This document shows positions 36,673 to 45,031 of a stretch of 64,000 nt of DNA, in pieces. Numbering within the stretch: position 1 is the stretch's first letter; every line of letters starts with the position of its first letter. The notes below the pieces were generated by a model. It was not told where the DNA came from. It saw only the letters and a list, made by a program, of their open reading frames with translations, and ran no database searches. The position numbers and the translations under genes were made by a program. Origin of the DNA: Methylotenera sp. G11 (GTDB lineage: Bacteria > Pseudomonadota > Gammaproteobacteria > Burkholderiales > Methylophilaceae); assembly GCF_000799735.1 (NCBI RefSeq), contig NZ_JUHH01000001.1, positions 1,054,001-1,118,000 of the forward strand, in the 5' to 3' direction.

Positions 36673-37647
36673 TCACCTGGCTGAGTGTGCGTTGATTTCG
36701 TCCAGGGTTTTCTGAATCTGAGATTGCAGCTTACGGTCTTTTTCAGCCAGTTGCAGCGCTTTTTCGGCAGATGCCCTGGCGGCAGTAACATCGCCTTGCG
36801 CAAGCAGCACATTCGCAAGGTTGTTGTGCGCGGCTGCGGAATCAGGATATGCTTCAATGGCATTGCGGAATGCGCTTGCGGCGCCGCTCAGGTCGCCGGC
36901 AGCATAGGCGCTGTTTCCGAGCCCCGTCAATATTACCAGGTGCCTTGGCCATTGCCTGGCAGCGGCAGCATAAGCCACTTGCAGGTCGGCGGCATCCGCA
37001 GCCTTCTCAAAGCTGACCAGTGCCGCAGCCACTGCGTCTGCCCCGGCGCTGGCAGGCAGGCTGCCCGGTTTTAATGCAACGAACGCCCAATATTGGCTGC
37101 GTGCCCACGTGCGCTGAAAAGTGCTCAAGGTCATTTCAAAGCGTTTAAAAGTGCCGGAGCGCAGCCAGACCAGTTCTTTATCCAGGTCATAACCGACAAC
37201 GACTGCATAATGCCACGAGGGCGCCCAGGATAAGCCCAGGTTCTGCATCACGACCACGACGTTGCCGGCCGCGATCTCTTTCAACACGGCACCGAGTTCC
37301 GGTTCGATCTTCACAGCCAGGGCACCATGCCTGCGTGCGGCAACCAGCATTTCAATCTGCAGACTGCCTTTACGGCTGGGGATATAAACCTCGGGCACGA
37401 GCTGATCGGGACTGACGCCGATGTTGACTGCATTAAGCGCCGTTGCAAGCGCGGCAGGACCGCAATGATATTGCTCCTGCGGGAAGAACGGAGTAGCGGC
37501 CAATTCCGCATGCCGGGGCAACTGCGGATCGTGCGTGGCCTCGCGCACACCCGTGGCAGCACAGGCGCTGAGCAGGAATGCAAAAGCCAGCATGCTGCCT
37601 TTAAGCAGCATACTGGCCGGCCTGGTAGAAAACGCTGTCAATGACAA
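36673..37647 (-). CDS. PA2778-type C39-like cysteine peptidase with TPR repeats
   Basis: Predicted lipoprotein of 324 residues: lipobox LLSAC with Cys at 29, then a papain-like C39-type domain with catalytic C62 (YHCGPAALATAL) and H147 (PSWHYAVVVGYD). The C-terminal third is TPR-like (AAHNNLANVLLAQGDVTAA). This arrangement matches the PA2778 family of cysteine peptidases. C39 peptidases usually cleave double-glycine leaders; here no transporter is fused or adjacent, so the substrate is open. It lies 10 bases after a PA2779-type gene, its usual partner. Confidence 0.85.
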   Translation of the reverse strand: MSLTAFSTRPASMLLKGSMLAFAFLLSACAATGVREATHDPQLPRHAELAATPFFPQEQYHCGPAALATALNAVNIGVSPDQLVPEVYIPSRKGSLQIEMLVAARRHGALAVKIEPELGAVLKEIAAGNVVVVMQNLGLSWAPSWHYAVVVGYDLDKELVWLRSGTFKRFEMTLSTFQRTWARSQYWAFVALKPGSLPASAGADAVAAALVSFEKAADAADLQVAYAAAARQWPRHLVILTGLGNSAYAAGDLSGAASAFRNAIEAYPDSAAAHNNLANVLLAQGDVTAARASAEKALQLAEKDRKLQSQIQKTLDEINAHSAR

Positions 37648-37657
37648 TGACGTGTAT

Positions 37658-38053
37658 CTAGCGGACAGACCTTGTGAAAGGGAAAATCTTGGTGAATCCG
37701 AGAATATCGGTCAGCAGCAGCACGAAGAACACCAGCAGAATTGCACCGATAATGCCGCCAGCCGGTGCCGTATCGAGTTGTGAAGCAACCATGCCGGCTT
37801 CTTCATCAGTCAATGCAGCCACACGATCCTGTGCCTGTGCCGGGTCTATGCCACGGGCCACCAGTGCCGCCTGCACATCTTCACGTGACAGTGCGGCAAC
37901 AATCAGCGCGCGGTTCTGGTTGCCTTCATTGCTCACTGCACTCTCGGCAACCTGCCCTGCACTGATCATGGCTGCCTGAACGGTTTGGATCGAACCGGTA
38001 AACAATATTGATGCCGCAAGAAATGCAGTGAAAAAACGTTTAACAAAAATCAT
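37658..38053 (-). CDS. PA2779-type small membrane protein
   Basis: Protein of 131 residues beginning at the ATG at 38053 with a signal peptide or N-terminal anchor (MIFVKRFFTAFLAASILF, then VQAA). A helical middle has ALSREDVQAALVARGIDP and TDEEAGMVASQLDTAPAGG, and a C-terminal membrane span (GAILLVFFVLLLTDILG) ends in a short basic tail. It matches the PA2779 family, found next to PA2778-type peptidases. The PAGG just before the last membrane span contains a double Gly and could be a peptidase target; that is speculation. Confidence 0.83.
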   Translation of the reverse strand: MIFVKRFFTAFLAASILFTGSIQTVQAAMISAGQVAESAVSNEGNQNRALIVAALSREDVQAALVARGIDPAQAQDRVAALTDEEAGMVASQLDTAPAGGIIGAILLVFFVLLLTDILGFTKIFPFTRSVR

Positions 38054-38282
38054 GATAAATACTCCTTGAGTGAATTTAAAGCTTCTCGATATCCGTAAGA
38101 ATTTAATCACCAACCGGCCTTAAACTATTCGCCAAGTGGCATGCGCATCCCGGAAAGCGCAAATCGTTAAGGCAGCCTGATGCATAGAACGCACATCAAA
38201 AATATCACAGATATACAATTATGCATACCGTTAACTTTACAAGCTTAATAGTTTGAATCTTGAGATGAAAAAGCTTGACGCT

Positions 38283-38756
38283 TCAGCTATCAGGCTGCCT
38301 GACGGTGTGGACATAATATGTTGCATCATTGCCGACAAGGCGTTGCCGCAGCCACCAGACCGAGCCTTTCTTAACGACGCCGGCACTCTGGTGCATACCC
38401 AGCAGCTTCGTGATCAGTAATCCAAGGTTCGGCTGATGCCCGACTATCAATACTGTTTTAGCGCTATATTTAGAGGCCAGCTCTCTGGCGATGCGCTCCG
38501 CACTGCTGTCCACGCTTAAAAACTCTTCGATTTTCACTGGCGCCTGATTCAATGCAGACAGTGCCGCTGCCGTTTCCCGGCAACGCTGTGCAGGGCTACA
38601 CAGCACCACTGTGACGGCAGGCAGGTAATCACTGAGCCACTTTGCCATCCTGGCCGCATCTTTACGGCCGCGTTTGGTCAAGGCGCGGTCTGTATCCCTG
38701 CCGCTGGCGCTGACATCTTCAGCCTCGGCATGCCGCCAGAATATTAAATCCGCCAT
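38283..38756 (-). CDS. sixA: Phosphohistidine phosphatase SixA
   Basis: Histidine phosphatase superfamily protein of 157 residues. The RHG-type catalytic motif appears as FWRHAEAED (catalytic His at 8), with SPAQRCRETA and VGHQPNLG supplying the second Arg and His. SixA removes phosphate from phosphohistidine in proteins such as ArcB or NPr in E. coli. It starts 15 bases after ppk and is probably co-transcribed with it. Confidence 0.9.
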   Translation of the reverse strand: MADLIFWRHAEAEDVSASGRDTDRALTKRGRKDAARMAKWLSDYLPAVTVVLCSPAQRCRETAAALSALNQAPVKIEEFLSVDSSAERIARELASKYSAKTVLIVGHQPNLGLLITKLLGMHQSAGVVKKGSVWWLRQRLVGNDATYYVHTVRQPDS

Positions 38757-38771
38757 AGATATTCCATTCGT

Positions 38772-40835
38772 TTAATCGGCATATTTCTGTATCAGGAACT
38801 GCTGGGCACTGAACACCGGCAGTTTGGCAAGCGCAGGCTGGCTTGCACTTAATTGATAGCTGCCGTCATCCTGTAACAGCCAGGCATCGTGATTATCATC
38901 CAGGTAGACCTGGCAGCATTCCTGCAGGATCCTGGCGCGGTTTTTGGCATCGGTGATCGGCCAGGCGATTTCCACGCGCCGCATCATGTTGCGGTTCATC
39001 CAGTCCGCACTTGAAAGCCACATGCATTCATCGGCATCAATCTTGAAATAGAACACGCGCGAATGTTCCAGCAGGCGGCCAATCACCGAGCGTACACGGA
39101 TGCGGCCATCCAGCCCCTTTGCATTGACCGGCAGGATACACGCGCCGCGCAGTATCAGGTCGATTTCCACCCCGGCGCGCCCTGCCCTGACCAGCGCCCG
39201 CACCAGCATTTCATCGGTCAAGGCATTCATTTTCAGGATAATACGAACCGGCTTGCCCGCCTTGGCAGCCGCTTCGGACGCCCTGATCTTGGCGAGCATC
39301 TGCTTATGCAGGTTAAATGGCGCGACCAGCAGCTTCTGCATGCGTGGCAGCTTGACCTGGCTGGCGATATGCCTGAACAGATGCTCCATATCGCGGGTAA
39401 TCTGGGGGTCGGCAGTGAGCATGCTGACATCGGTATAAAGACGCGCGGTCTTAGGATTGTAATTGCCGGTAGAAACATGACCATAGTATTTAAGGCCTGC
39501 GCCCTCACGCCGCATCACCAGCAGCATTTTTGCATGTGTCTTCAGGCCTACGATACCATACACGACTTGCGCACCGACTGATTCGAGATCCTCAGCCCAG
39601 TTGATGTTGGCTTCTTCATCGAACCTGGCCTTCAGCTCCACGACTGCCATGACTTCCTTGCCGCGCCGGACGGCTTCCTGCAGCAGCTTGAGCATACGCG
39701 GGTCTGAACCGGTACGGTAAATTGTCTGCTGGATAGACAGTACATCGGGGTCATTGACGGCCTCACGCAGAAAATCGATGACCGATTCAAAACTTTCATA
39801 GGGCTGGTGAATCAGGATATCCTGCTGCTTCAGCTGTGTAAAAAATGACTGGTTAGGCTGCAGCAAAGCGCTGATTTTAGGTTCAAACGGCTTGAAATTG
39901 AGATGACTGCCTTCGGCAAGATTCGCCCACATCATCAAACGTGCCAGATTAACAGGACCATGCACGCGATAAAGCGATTCTTTAGGCAGGTCAAACTGTT
40001 TCAATAAGAATTTAGCCAGTTTTTCATCGCAACTGTTGGAGACTTCCAGGCGCACCGCATCGCCAAAGTTTCTCTGCACCAGGCCCTGGCGTAATGCGGT
40101 ACGTAGGTTTTTCACGTCTTCCTCATCCACAGCCAGGTCTGAATGCCGGGTAACGCGGAATTGTGAAAAGCTCAGCATTTCACGCCCGGCAAACAGGCTC
40201 TCCAGATGCGTGCGTATGATGCTTGATAAGGAAACGAACAATTGCTGCTTGCCGCTCAGGTTCTTCGGCAGCTTAATCAGTCTGGGCAAAGCCCTGGGGA
40301 CGCGCACGATCGCAATATTATTCTGCCGCCCGAAAGCATCCGTGCCGCCTAGAGAAACAATAAAATTGAGCGATTTATTGGCCACCTGCGGAAACGGATG
40401 CGAAGGATCCAGCGCTACCGGCACCAGCAATGGGCGTACATTCGAATCAAAATAGCGCGAAACCCAGCGCTTCTGCTCAGCCGTACGCTCACCGTGCGAT
40501 ACCAGGCGAATGCCTTGCGCTTCAAGTGCCGGCACCAGTTCATTGTTGAAAATGTCATACTGCTTATCGACGAGGGCATGCGCTACTTTTGAGATCGCCT
40601 GATAACTCTCGACATTCACGTCACTCTGCTGCTCGCCATCACGCATGGCATCGACATGCGGTGCCGCACGCACCTCAAAGAACTCATCCAGGTTTGATGA
40701 AACAATCGAAAGAAAACGCAGGCGTTCAAGCAGGGGATACTCTGTGTTCTGCGCCAGGCTCATGACACGCTCATTGAACGCAAGAATACTGATGTCGCGA
40801 TTCAGGAGTTTTATTGGGGAATTAATCGTCCGCAT
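38772..40835 (-). CDS. ppk: Polyphosphate kinase 1
   Basis: Reversible ATP:polyphosphate phosphotransferase, 687 residues. The N-terminal domain starts with LLNRDISILAFNERV. The catalytic phospholipase-D-like domains contain YGHVSTGNYNPKTARLYTD with the autophosphorylated His and a late SSADWMNRNMMRRVE. The ATG at 40835 has no visible ribosome-binding site. A possible Pho box lies 33 bases upstream. With ppx close by, polyphosphate synthesis and breakdown are clustered. Confidence 0.96.
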   Translation of the reverse strand: MRTINSPIKLLNRDISILAFNERVMSLAQNTEYPLLERLRFLSIVSSNLDEFFEVRAAPHVDAMRDGEQQSDVNVESYQAISKVAHALVDKQYDIFNNELVPALEAQGIRLVSHGERTAEQKRWVSRYFDSNVRPLLVPVALDPSHPFPQVANKSLNFIVSLGGTDAFGRQNNIAIVRVPRALPRLIKLPKNLSGKQQLFVSLSSIIRTHLESLFAGREMLSFSQFRVTRHSDLAVDEEDVKNLRTALRQGLVQRNFGDAVRLEVSNSCDEKLAKFLLKQFDLPKESLYRVHGPVNLARLMMWANLAEGSHLNFKPFEPKISALLQPNQSFFTQLKQQDILIHQPYESFESVIDFLREAVNDPDVLSIQQTIYRTGSDPRMLKLLQEAVRRGKEVMAVVELKARFDEEANINWAEDLESVGAQVVYGIVGLKTHAKMLLVMRREGAGLKYYGHVSTGNYNPKTARLYTDVSMLTADPQITRDMEHLFRHIASQVKLPRMQKLLVAPFNLHKQMLAKIRASEAAAKAGKPVRIILKMNALTDEMLVRALVRAGRAGVEIDLILRGACILPVNAKGLDGRIRVRSVIGRLLEHSRVFYFKIDADECMWLSSADWMNRNMMRRVEIAWPITDAKNRARILQECCQVYLDDNHDAWLLQDDGSYQLSASQPALAKLPVFSAQQFLIQKYAD

Positions 40836-40867
40836 GTTATTAACAATAATATAGTTTCAAACATACT

Positions 40868-40896
40868 ATGCGTCAATTATGACAATTTAATGAAGT
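40868..40896 (-). promoter_or_regulatory. Possible PhoB box upstream of ppk
   Basis: Read on the minus strand: ACTTCAT, TAAA, TTGTCAT, AATT, GACGCAT. The CAT ends recur exactly every 11 bases, the layout of PhoB direct repeats (consensus CTGTCAT). Only the middle unit is a close match (six of seven). A TATATT element (40853-40848) follows. Confidence 0.4.
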
Positions 40897-41032
40897 TACG
40901 GTGAAAATGAAACCGCGTCAGCCACACAAAAAACCAAACCAGCGCTTGATTGTATTGCAAAGTTCCAATGCGGTGCCAGAGGTATGCATATGAAACCATG
41001 CAAGAAGCGGAACCTCCACGGATAAATCCGCT

Positions 41033-41872
41033 TTATTCGGCAAGTATTTTAGACGCAAGTACCTTTGATAACAGCGCCGCCGCGGCAGCGAATCCGAAAG
41101 GCGCCGTCACACAGACGCTGGAACCATAGCCGGCACAATTCAGCCCGGTGACGGCGGCCTCGGCATCGGTCTCACAGGTACGGTTGGGCTGAATGACATT
41201 TTCATCGGAATAAATGGCAGTAATGCCAAACAGTGAGGCTTTGCGCCGGGAGGTTTTGTTCTTCGAATCGTCGCCTTTAGGGAAGGCATAATCGCGGCGC
41301 AGGCCGTTCCTGACTTTGGCCAGCAAGCGGTCACCCGTCACGAGCGACAGATCAGCCTGCCTGATCCTGGTAGGGTCGAGGCGCCCGCCGGCACCGCCGG
41401 TGGTCACTATCGGGATATTGTTTGATTTGCAGAAAGCCACGATTGCCATTTTGGCCTTGGCGTCATCAATGCAATCAACGATGCCGTCATAGTTGCGACT
41501 CAACATCTCTCCCGCGTTTTCCTGCGTCACGAAATCCTCGATCTCATGCACGGTTGCCAGCGGATTGATACTGTGGATGCGTTCGCGCATTGCGGTTACC
41601 TTGGCTTTGCCAAAAGCGCCATCCACTGCATGCAGCTGGCGATTCACATTGGATTCGGCAATGTTATCCAGGTCGATCAGCGTAATGGTGCCGACCGCAT
41701 TGCGCGCCAATGCCTCTGCCGCCCAGCTGCCGACTCCGCCAATGCCGATCACGCAGATATGCGCTGACTGCAGCCTGGCCAAGCCCTCCGCGCCATAAAG
41801 CCGTGACACGCCGCCGAATCGCCTGGCGACATCGACATCATCATCGGGAACGGTTGAATTACCCACCGTCAT
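41033..41872 (-). CDS. tcdA: tRNA threonylcarbamoyladenosine dehydratase (TcdA/CsdL)
   Basis: E1-like ThiF-family enzyme of 279 residues that uses ATP to cyclise t6A to ct6A in tRNA. ARFGGVSRLYG precedes the nucleotide-binding VIGIGGVGSWAAEALARNAVG, and LIDLDNIAESNVNRQ is typical. The second conserved block (GLNCAGYGSSVCVTAPFG) has Cys residues. The start overlaps the acpS stop by four bases, so it belongs at the end of the pdxJ-acpS run. A weak hairpin follows its stop (41004-41032). Confidence 0.9.
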   Translation of the reverse strand: MTVGNSTVPDDDVDVARRFGGVSRLYGAEGLARLQSAHICVIGIGGVGSWAAEALARNAVGTITLIDLDNIAESNVNRQLHAVDGAFGKAKVTAMRERIHSINPLATVHEIEDFVTQENAGEMLSRNYDGIVDCIDDAKAKMAIVAFCKSNNIPIVTTGGAGGRLDPTRIRQADLSLVTGDRLLAKVRNGLRRDYAFPKGDDSKNKTSRRKASLFGITAIYSDENVIQPNRTCETDAEAAVTGLNCAGYGSSVCVTAPFGFAAAAALLSKVLASKILAE

Positions 41873-42252
41873 GTTTCCAGCACCACGAATGCTGCAGCCA
41901 GGTTTTTTTCATCACTGATACTGATATGCGTGTGGCTGATATTCCTGCTTTGCAGAAAAACCTGCAACTCCGGCGCCAGGATCAGCATCGGCTTGCCGAG
42001 CTCGTCATGCGAGACTGCAATGTTCTGCAAAGTAGCCGGCGCGCGCAAACCGGTACCCAGGGCTTTGGAAAATGCTTCTTTTGCGGCAAAGCGCTTAGCC
42101 AGGAAGCGTGGCTTGATGCCGGATGCGAGATAACTGGCAAATTCACTTTCCGCCAGAATGCGCTGCGCGAATGCGTCACCGAATTCTTCAAGTGATGCCT
42201 TGATGCGCGCAACTTCAACGATGTCTGTGCCTATGCCAAATATCATATGCAT
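41869..42252 (-). CDS. acpS: Holo-[acyl-carrier-protein] synthase
   Basis: Small trimeric phosphopantetheinyl transferase, 127 residues, that activates acyl carrier protein from CoA. The metal-binding GIGTDIVEVARI (near the N-terminus) and the second motif FLAKRFAAKEAFSKALGTG are intact. Two ATG codons (42252 and 42246) are possible. It follows pdxJ by 12 bases, the usual pdxJ-acpS arrangement of proteobacteria. Confidence 0.95.
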   Translation of the reverse strand: MHMIFGIGTDIVEVARIKASLEEFGDAFAQRILAESEFASYLASGIKPRFLAKRFAAKEAFSKALGTGLRAPATLQNIAVSHDELGKPMLILAPELQVFLQSRNISHTHISISDEKNLAAAFVVLET

Positions 42253-42264
42253 TTACGTGACAAG

Positions 42265-42993
42265 TTACTCGGGTGCAAACTCTTTGATCAGCGCCTTCAT
42301 CTCACGCACTGCATTGTCCCAGCCCACAAACAGCGCATGCGCCACGATGGCATGGCCGATGTTCAGCTCTTCCAAACCGTGGATGGCTGCGATTTCATGT
42401 ACATTGTGATAATGCAGGCCATGCCCTGCATTCACGACCAGCCCCAGATCAAGCGCATGCATTACCGCTGCTTTGATACGCTCCAGTTCGGCAGCTTTTG
42501 CCGTTTCATGCTCGGCATCGGCAAAGGTGCCGGTATGCAATTCAATCACCGGCGCACCGGTTTTCTTTGCCGCATCAATCTGCGCAATATCCGGGCCGAT
42601 GAACAACGAAACGCGGATGCCGGCATCGCTGAGCCTTTTGACGGCTTTCTGTACATTGCTGAAATTTCCCGCAACATCCAGCCCCCCCTCTGTCGTGCGC
42701 TCCTCACGGCGTTCCGGCACCAGGCATACATCCTGCGGCGCGACCTGCAAGGCGATATCGATCATTTCATCCGTCACTGCGCACTCGAGATTCATCTTGG
42801 TCTGCAACAAGGGGCGCAGCGCGAATATATCGGCATCCTGCATGTGGCGGCGGTCTTCACGCAGGTGCAGGGTAATGCTGTCCGCACCGGACTGCTCGGC
42901 GCGCAAAGCCGCCTGCACTACGCTCGGGTATTTTGTGCCACGCGCCTGGCGTATGGTTGCGACGTGGTCGATATTGACACCTAATTTAATCAT
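42265..42993 (-). CDS. pdxJ: Pyridoxine 5'-phosphate synthase
   Basis: TIM-barrel enzyme of 242 residues that forms pyridoxine 5'-phosphate from 1-deoxyxylulose-5-phosphate and 3-amino-2-oxopropyl phosphate. It begins [20 protein letters not shown] and has [13 protein letters not shown] with active-site residues and [16 protein letters not shown] near the C-terminus. It is normally directly behind recO; here an inverted-repeat element of about 150 bases lies between them. Confidence 0.96.
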   Translation of the reverse strand: MIKLGVNIDHVATIRQARGTKYPSVVQAALRAEQSGADSITLHLREDRRHMQDADIFALRPLLQTKMNLECAVTDEMIDIALQVAPQDVCLVPERREERTTEGGLDVAGNFSNVQKAVKRLSDAGIRVSLFIGPDIAQIDAAKKTGAPVIELHTGTFADAEHETAKAAELERIKAAVMHALDLGLVVNAGHGLHYHNVHEIAAIHGLEELNIGHAIVAHALFVGWDNAVREMKALIKEFAPE

Positions 42994-43019
42994 TTTTGAC
43001 TTTCTAAAAACTTGGTTTT

Positions 43020-43162
43020 AACCGCCGATGAACGCCGATGCACGCAGATAAAACTTTTTGAGTTTAACTTTATACAGTAGTTGTTAGTACTTATTTTAAA
43101 TTCAAACTACTTGTAAAATACTTAGCAATTCAAGCTGTTTTTATCGGCGTGCATCGGCGGTT
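43020..43162. repeat. Inverted-repeat element A between recO and pdxJ
   Basis: The left arm starts AACCGCCGATG at 43020 and the right arm is its inverse ending at 43162; the terminal 20 bases match at 19 positions. Each arm consists of 10-base units of the type CGCCGATNNA. The roughly 100-base core is AT-rich and non-coding. The element occupies nearly the whole gap between the recO stop and the pdxJ start. Confidence 0.8.
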
Positions 43163-43171
43163 AACTTAAAA

Positions 43172-43906
43172 CTAAAAATCCTGCAAATCTATCAATAACT
43201 GCCTTGTATGCAGCGGCTTATCACCCAGGTAATGCGCCAGCAGATAACGCATGAGCTGCTTGCTCTGCTGCTTGGTTTGCACTTGACCATAATCATCATT
43301 GGCCATATCAATCAGGGTTTTGCCCAGCAACTGTACGCCATTGTCATATTTACCCAAGGCGCCCTGTAACTTGAACGCACCAGATTCTGCCACATAGCGA
43401 TAATTTTGCGCTGCAACAATTGCTTCATCATCCATGTCCGTTGCCAGCGGAATGGCATAACCTAACTCCTGCAGGAACTTCAGCTCAAACCTGCGCAGAA
43501 TTGTTGCTAAATCCTGCCCGGTCGCCAGTCTTTGCAGTGTGTCTGCATAATATTCAAACAATGCCTCATGCGGGTCTTCACGCGGCAGCAATCGCAGCAA
43601 TAGCTCATTGAGGTAAAAGCCGCACATGAGCGCCTCGCCCTGCAACAGCAACAGGCTGCCGTTCCAGTCCAGGCTGTGCAATGTTTTCAGCTCCTGCTTG
43701 CCCGACCAGGTTGCAGACATTGGCTGAAACGCCTGCAGCAGGCCGCGCATCGCTGAACGCGGACGCCTTGCCCCCTTGGCAGTCGTTGCAACGCGCCCGA
43801 AATTGCGCGCAAACAACTCCACCACCAGGCTGGTTTCTTTAAACGGATAGGTATGCAGCACGTAAACTGCCTGGTTATCCTGCCGGTGTGTAGTGACTGT
43901 AGCCAT
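43172..43906 (-). CDS. recO: DNA repair protein RecO
   Basis: Recombination mediator of 244 residues that helps load RecA onto SSB-coated DNA with RecR. The N-terminal OB-fold carries QAVYVLHTYPFKETSLVVEL and RPRSAMRGLLQAFQ. The helical C-terminal part has GFYLNELLLRLLPREDPHEALFEYY cut here into its typical NELLL-PREDPH signature. Zn-type Cys residues are largely absent, as in other proteobacteria. The gene is bracketed by two inverted-repeat elements that separate it from era and pdxJ. Confidence 0.93.
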   Translation of the reverse strand: MATVTTHRQDNQAVYVLHTYPFKETSLVVELFARNFGRVATTAKGARRPRSAMRGLLQAFQPMSATWSGKQELKTLHSLDWNGSLLLLQGEALMCGFYLNELLLRLLPREDPHEALFEYYADTLQRLATGQDLATILRRFELKFLQELGYAIPLATDMDDEAIVAAQNYRYVAESGAFKLQGALGKYDNGVQLLGKTLIDMANDDYGQVQTKQQSKQLMRYLLAHYLGDKPLHTRQLLIDLQDF

Positions 43907-43921
43907 AACAACTTTAATTTA

Positions 43922-44108
43922 AACCGCCGATGCACGCCGATAAACGCAGATAAAACCCATGAATTATATTTCTCTGGACACTGCGGCAATACACATCTCT
44001 ATCATTTCCAAACAAGAAAGAAATTTATACTGAGATTCTAATGACAAAACCACTGATTCACTTTTTCGATGATCTGAAATCGGCGTTTATCGGCGTGCAT
44101 CGGCGGTT
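43922..44108. repeat. Inverted-repeat element B between era and recO
   Basis: Left arm 43922-43951 and right arm 44079-44108 are inverse copies matching at 29 of 30 bases; the arm reads AACCGCCGATGCACGCCGAT and continues with AAACGC. The arm is made of three 10-base units. The 127-base core is unrelated to that of element A. The right end lies six bases from the era stop codon. Confidence 0.85.
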
Positions 44109-44113
44109 AACAA

Positions 44114-45031
44114 TCAATATCCCAGACTCTTCAGCGCCCGCTCGTCGTCTGCCCAGCCGCCTTTTACTTTCACCCAGACTTCAAGATACACTTTTCCGCC
44201 GAACAGTTTTTCCATATCCATCCGCGCTTCGGTGGATATCTGCTTGAGCTTCTCGCCGCCCTTGCCGATCAGCATAGGCTTCTGGCTTTCCTTATCGACG
44301 ATCACTGCGCAGAAAATGCGGCGCAGTTTGCCAACCTGTTCGAACTTTTCGATTTCCACAGCTACTGAATACGGAATTTCATCCCCTGAGAACCTGAATA
44401 CTTTTTCACGCACCAGTTCCGCAGCGAGGAAGCGTTCATTCTTGTCAGTCAGTTCATCTTCGGCATAGATTGCCGGCTGCTCCGGCAGGTATTTGCGGAT
44501 AGTGGTCAGCAGTTCTTCAATATTGAGCGTCTTTTTGGCACTGACCGGCACGATGTCCGCAAACGGGAACTCAAGGTCAAAATCCTGGATCAGCGGCAAC
44601 AGGTTGCCTTTATCACCCATCAGGTCCAGCTTGTTCACCACCAGGATAGTCGGTGTTGTTTCCGACAGCAGTTTGAGCACCATACGGTCAGCATCGCCGA
44701 GCTTCATCGGCTCAATCACGAACAGCACCACATCGACTTCTGACAGTACCTGCGTCACGGTTTTATTCAAGCCTTTATTCAGGGCATTAAGGTGTTTCTG
44801 CTGGAAACCCGGCGTATCCACAAACAGATACTGGGTGTCATCCGTGGTATGGATGCCCAGCAAGCGATGCCTGGTGGTTTGCGCCTTGCGTGAAGTAATG
44901 GCTAACTTGGTACCCAGAATGTGGTTTAACAAAGTAGATTTACCCACGTTCGGGCGGCCGACGATCGCCACCGTTCCGCATTTAAAGACGGATGCCTCAC
45001 CAATATCTGCTTCGAAGTCGTGGTCTGTCAT
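44114..45031 (-). CDS. era: GTPase Era
   Basis: Essential GTPase of 305 residues that binds the 3' end of 16S rRNA and helps 30S assembly. The G domain shows GRPNVGKST at 25-33, DTPGF and NKLD. The C-terminal KH domain contains MLIGKGGEKLKQISTEAR. The start overlaps the rnc stop by four bases (ATGA), a standard coupling. Confidence 0.97.
   Translation of the reverse strand: MTDHDFEADIGEASVFKCGTVAIVGRPNVGKSTLLNHILGTKLAITSRKAQTTRHRLLGIHTTDDTQYLFVDTPGFQQKHLNALNKGLNKTVTQVLSEVDVVLFVIEPMKLGDADRMVLKLLSETTPTILVVNKLDLMGDKGNLLPLIQDFDLEFPFADIVPVSAKKTLNIEELLTTIRKYLPEQPAIYAEDELTDKNERFLAAELVREKVFRFSGDEIPYSVAVEIEKFEQVGKLRRIFCAVIVDKESQKPMLIGKGGEKLKQISTEARMDMEKLFGGKVYLEVWVKVKGGWADDERALKSLGY

Noticed and set aside
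42247-42984. Open frame of 245 codons on the plus strand
   Set aside because: Antisense to pdxJ, an unmistakable conserved enzyme.
43014-44111. CRISPR-like array around recO
   Set aside because: The repeats are inverted pairs with unequal, gene-sized spacing and internal 10-base units, not direct repeats with uniform spacers; no cas gene is present.
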